Positions 60,441 through 64,000 of a stretch of 64,000 nt of DNA are shown here, in pieces (positions within the stretch are counted from its first letter, which is position 1; the number at the start of each line of letters is the position of its first letter). The position numbers and the translations under genes were made by a program. This stretch comes from Saturnia japonica (Eukaryota; Arthropoda; Insecta; Lepidoptera; Saturniidae): NCBI GenBank assembly GCA_033032175.1, contig CM065317.1, forward strand, positions 19,737,279 through 19,801,278. Reading direction: 5' to 3'. The notes below the pieces were generated by a model, which was given only the letters and a program-made list of their open reading frames with translations, had not been told where the DNA came from and ran no database searches.

Positions 60441-63400
60441 ACAAATATAAGTAAAGCAATCAATGTACTTTATGAATAGTTGACAATTGGACATAAATAA
60501 TAATAATTGCCTCTTTAATTTATATATATATTGATATAGCGAATTATTCCGTGCGTCAGTTTTTACTCAGCTCGGTTGCTGTCGCGTTCGGTTGTCTTCT
60601 TATAATAAGTAGTAATGAATTTTACTGTTTATTATACTGTTTCTTGTGTTTAGACTCCTCATAATAACTGTAATAAAATAATCTGTAAATATTTAATCTG
60701 ACTAGATTTTCTTGTTTATCATAAATACGGGAATTCAAGTAGAACATACTGCGTATGCTTAGCGGTAATATTTCTATTCAGGGAATGAAACCCTACACAC
60801 ACAACTTTGAATATGTAAATTCGGATAAGTAATTAAAATTCGCCGATTTTTGTGCCTCTGTACAAAGGATAACAGGTTATGTTAGTTTGAATAAAAAAAT
60901 ACATATCTCAAAGAGTAAGAGGTCAAAATGTGAAACATTAAACTTAAATATTAATCCTTTTTAGTTAATTATAATATAAATGGCGATGTGAATGGCCTAT
61001 TTGTGTCTACGATACGTAAAGAGGCGTTTGGACTGGGAAAACCTGACGGATCCTCCGCCGCGCACCGCGCCGCAGCCGCGCCGCCGCAATTTGCGTTTAG
61101 GCGCAAACGATTTCTTAATTTTCTATAATTTTTCATTTCTGTTTACTGATTGAACAATTATATACATCTTTAAATATGTGCCACTGAATTGCATTTCTAA
61201 TCGATCATAGTAATTTAAATACATCAAAAAACAATATAAATTTTGAAGGCTTTATATTAATCATTATTCACGCAGGAGTTTCATAATCATCTTATTTTAT
61301 TAACAAACCTACTTCCCGTACCTGGAAACTTTGTCCCACATTGTGAACCACAACGGTTCACAGATTAAGTCGGTTCGTACTAAAATCAAATCACCACTGC
61401 TTTTCGTAATAATGCGCGCAAATGGCGCTATAAAACCAACAAATATATTTTGAAGTAGGGCACAAACTTTTCGAAATAAACGACATTTTAACAAAGTCGG
61501 CCGTCTTGGTCTAATGAAATGGGCCTGGTGAACGTAACTCTCAGGGCTCAGGGCTCAACTGAGATAAGCTAAACTACCTAATTGTTTCATAATTTCTGTG
61601 AATGAACGAAATCGTTGTAAAGGTTACGTATTTAAAACGTTTTGACAGTGAAATGTTATAGGTGTAAAAACAACTTATTTTACGATTTACTAATACAAAA
61701 TGCACTGCTTTAACCGGTTAACTAAAAGCATATCATTTATGCAAAAATTCCTTCAGTGACGTAGGTGAACACTAAAATAAATATTCGAATATTCATCCCC
61801 GAAGGGAATTAAAGATATTTTACTCTCTATTGTAGCATATAGCAAATTCAATCAGACACATGGCTACATAGATCAATGATTGGTTTTCACACCACCTCAA
61901 CTAGATACCGTCAGCGTATTAAAAAAAGCGGCAATCAAAACTACGCCGCATCCACGCAATACACACTACGAGTACGATATGAAGTTGCCGTATTCTAAGA
62001 GCTTTATTTTGTAGGTGGTGCGGTATCTAGTTGAAGTGTCAGCGGAAACTAATCACTAATCTATGCATGGGTAACTGCTACTGTGACATTTTTAATTCAT
62101 ATACTTCGGTTTTTGACACTATATCATGTAATATTGGTGGTAAGTGAAATGGATTATAAATATAAACTGAAAGCATGCATTCTGGGATCCTACAAAAACT
62201 TCCTAGAAAGTTCTAACATGGGAGTCACCATCTTGTTGGGAAGATGAAATTGTCATAAAACAGGACACTGTAGTTACTTGATAATGGCAGTAATGGTCTT
62301 CATTAAAGAGGACTAGTTGCCAAGTTAGGAAGAAGAAGAAGAAGTTTATAAGTCATCGCGGTTTTCATGTTAAGAAAATCGTCAAGACGTGAACCGAAAT
62401 GCAGAGAATGGTTCACCGACTCGCTAATTATGTTTAACTAAATTAGCGTACTGTATGTCTCGTGCAAGATGACCCTAAATGCGTTTACGATAAATCCATT
62501 TAAGAGGCTAACTGCAAATTAACTAATTTTGTTTATCGGTGAGTTAAAAGAATTGGTGCGGTTAGATACAAGCGCAAATGAAATGCGCACAAGACGCGCT
62601 CAACAAAAACAAACGTCGTCAGCTCGTTCGAAAAACGTCGTGTTCATAGGCTGCAATACTGATCAAATACCGTAACCTGAGGTTAAGTTGAGGGGAGGTT
62701 TTTATTTGGTTGCTGGTTTTCATACACGAAATATACCGCGCGTGCGAAGTTACAGGCACAGCTAATATTAATATAAATTCTTACAAAAAATATATTTCAG
62801 TGTGACTATAAATATCAAAACAATTTCATGATAATTGTAAATATAAATAATACGTTATACAGATTAATACGTAATATAGAAAATACGTTTCCATGAAATG
62901 CTTTTCTTGAAAATTCTTTAAAGATAAAATAATTTGATATCTTTTCATTTTCTTACTCTAATATTTTAAATATATTACAAAATAATATATATATACATTA
63001 TTTTTATATATGTGAATAAACTAAACGCAATTTAAAGATCATACAAATGTCAATACGTGTAAAAATTCATCCTATATGTACCTTCAGACTATAAACAACC
63101 AAATTTCATTACATTCGGTCTAGTAGTTTTTTGCGTGATTGGTGTTTACATACAGACAGACAAAAATTTCAAAAACTATCAAAATGTATTCTTGTCATCT
63201 TTCTATATTCCCCCTAATATTTTTTCTCAAATCTCTTCAACGTACAGATTTGGACACTTTACTCTTTTATTATAAGTATAGGTTTCAATTCATAGAAAAC
63301 TCTTGGTGTCCTGATATAAGCTCCACAACATAAAAGAAGGGACCTGGATCGATTCCCGACCAGGATTTATATGTTAATTCTTAGTTTTATGGCCTTTAAC

Positions 63401-64000
63401 CCTTTGGGTTACGGCGGCCTATTTAAATCAACACATATTATTTAAAGTAACAATCAATAAAGTTGTATACCAAAAGGGCGTCAGTACTACCAGGTTTAGA
63501 TATATAGCATGACAGGCACCCTGGTCCATTTGAGACCATTTGAGATGCATATCTTGGACTTTGTCGCAATATCTATCAAGAATATTAGTTTCATGTTTAA
63601 GTACTTACCTGCACAATATACAAATATTGCAGCTTTTCTATCACCATAGCACAAGCTGTGTTTAATTTCGAATAAAAAGGGCTTGTAGAAGATTATATCT
63701 CCAATAATATTATATTACTTCTTGCCCTTGAATCCAGTTTAAAAACAAAATCAAAATTATTATTGTAAAACACTGATTACGAAGCGTTTAATATTGTTAT
63801 AAGGATAAATTTCACTATATAAAATTCAACTTTATTTTAAATATTCCAGACATGCACGCATTCGAATATGCATTGATTCATTTTTTCACTCAACTTGGTA
63901 CCTTCATAAAGTCACATGTACACGTACGAGAGAAACATTTTCAAAATTTCCGTGTTAGAACACGCGTTACTTGTAAACTACTGAATCAATACCAATATAT
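60441..64000. other. Right-end stretch without supported genes
   Basis: AT-rich. Holds a GC-rich patch at about 61045-61085, a short inverted-repeat element (61888-62042) and a Helitron-like end at 62735-62768 (CACAGCTAA). No coding segment stands out. Confidence 0.45.
61888..62042. mobile_element. Short inverted-repeat element (possible MITE)
   Basis: CAACTAGATACCG near 61898-61910 recurs inverted near 62018-62030, with CACCACC blocks around both arms. About 150 bp in all. The target duplication is not clear. Confidence 0.45.

Overview
The window looks like nuclear DNA of a moth or butterfly (Lepidoptera). It is AT-rich, its genes have short exons and introns from 71 bp to about 4.9 kb, and most of the space between genes is transposon debris of types common in lepidopteran genomes: Helitron-like copies ending in CTAG, tRNA-derived SINEs, non-LTR retrotransposon tails, mariner/Tc1 relics and MITEs. 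I found no bacterial-type operons, CRISPR array, rRNA or convincing tRNA gene.

Genes. At the left edge, on the minus strand, lies the 5' part of a ZAD-type C2H2 zinc-finger gene. Its second exon (124 down to the window edge) is found only by splicing, and the junction completes a zinc finger. Four plus-strand genes then share one plan: a tiny first exon coding only MK plus two or three residues, a phase-0 intron, and a second exon that finishes a signal peptide and then codes a low-complexity secreted protein. They lie at 5210-7683 (800 aa, His/Gln/Pro-rich, two tandem repeat regions), 12461-13812 (118 aa, Gly/His/Ala-rich), 26136-31429 (137 aa, His-rich) and 43505-44758 (82 aa, Gly/Tyr-rich). 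Three of the four have a Lys-Arg-Gly site soon after the signal peptide. Three have a good TATA box. This looks like a dispersed cluster of cuticular or other extracellular-matrix genes. A fifth candidate, on the minus strand at 8497-8800, looks like the last coding exon of a two-helix membrane segment, possibly of a major-facilitator transporter.

Mobile DNA. A Tc1-like element with both terminal repeats lies at 19020-20950; its transposase is broken. Two mariner relics lie near 23165-24335 and 53178-54125; the first is probably nested in another repeat. A short PIF/Harbinger deletion derivative (35572-36084) has perfect TTA target duplications. Non-LTR retrotransposon pieces are at 12890-13220, 21700-22560, 32573-33805, 55540-56108 and 58240-58990. 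Helitron-like family 1 has five copies and family 2 has three. A MITE with 34/36-bp matching ends lies at 1251-1774.

The stretches between these features (about 24.5-26.0 kb, 36.1-41.7 kb, 45-47.6 kb and 59-64 kb) show no gene I can support. Function calls for the repeat-rich secreted proteins rest on composition and gene structure, not on a recognised domain.
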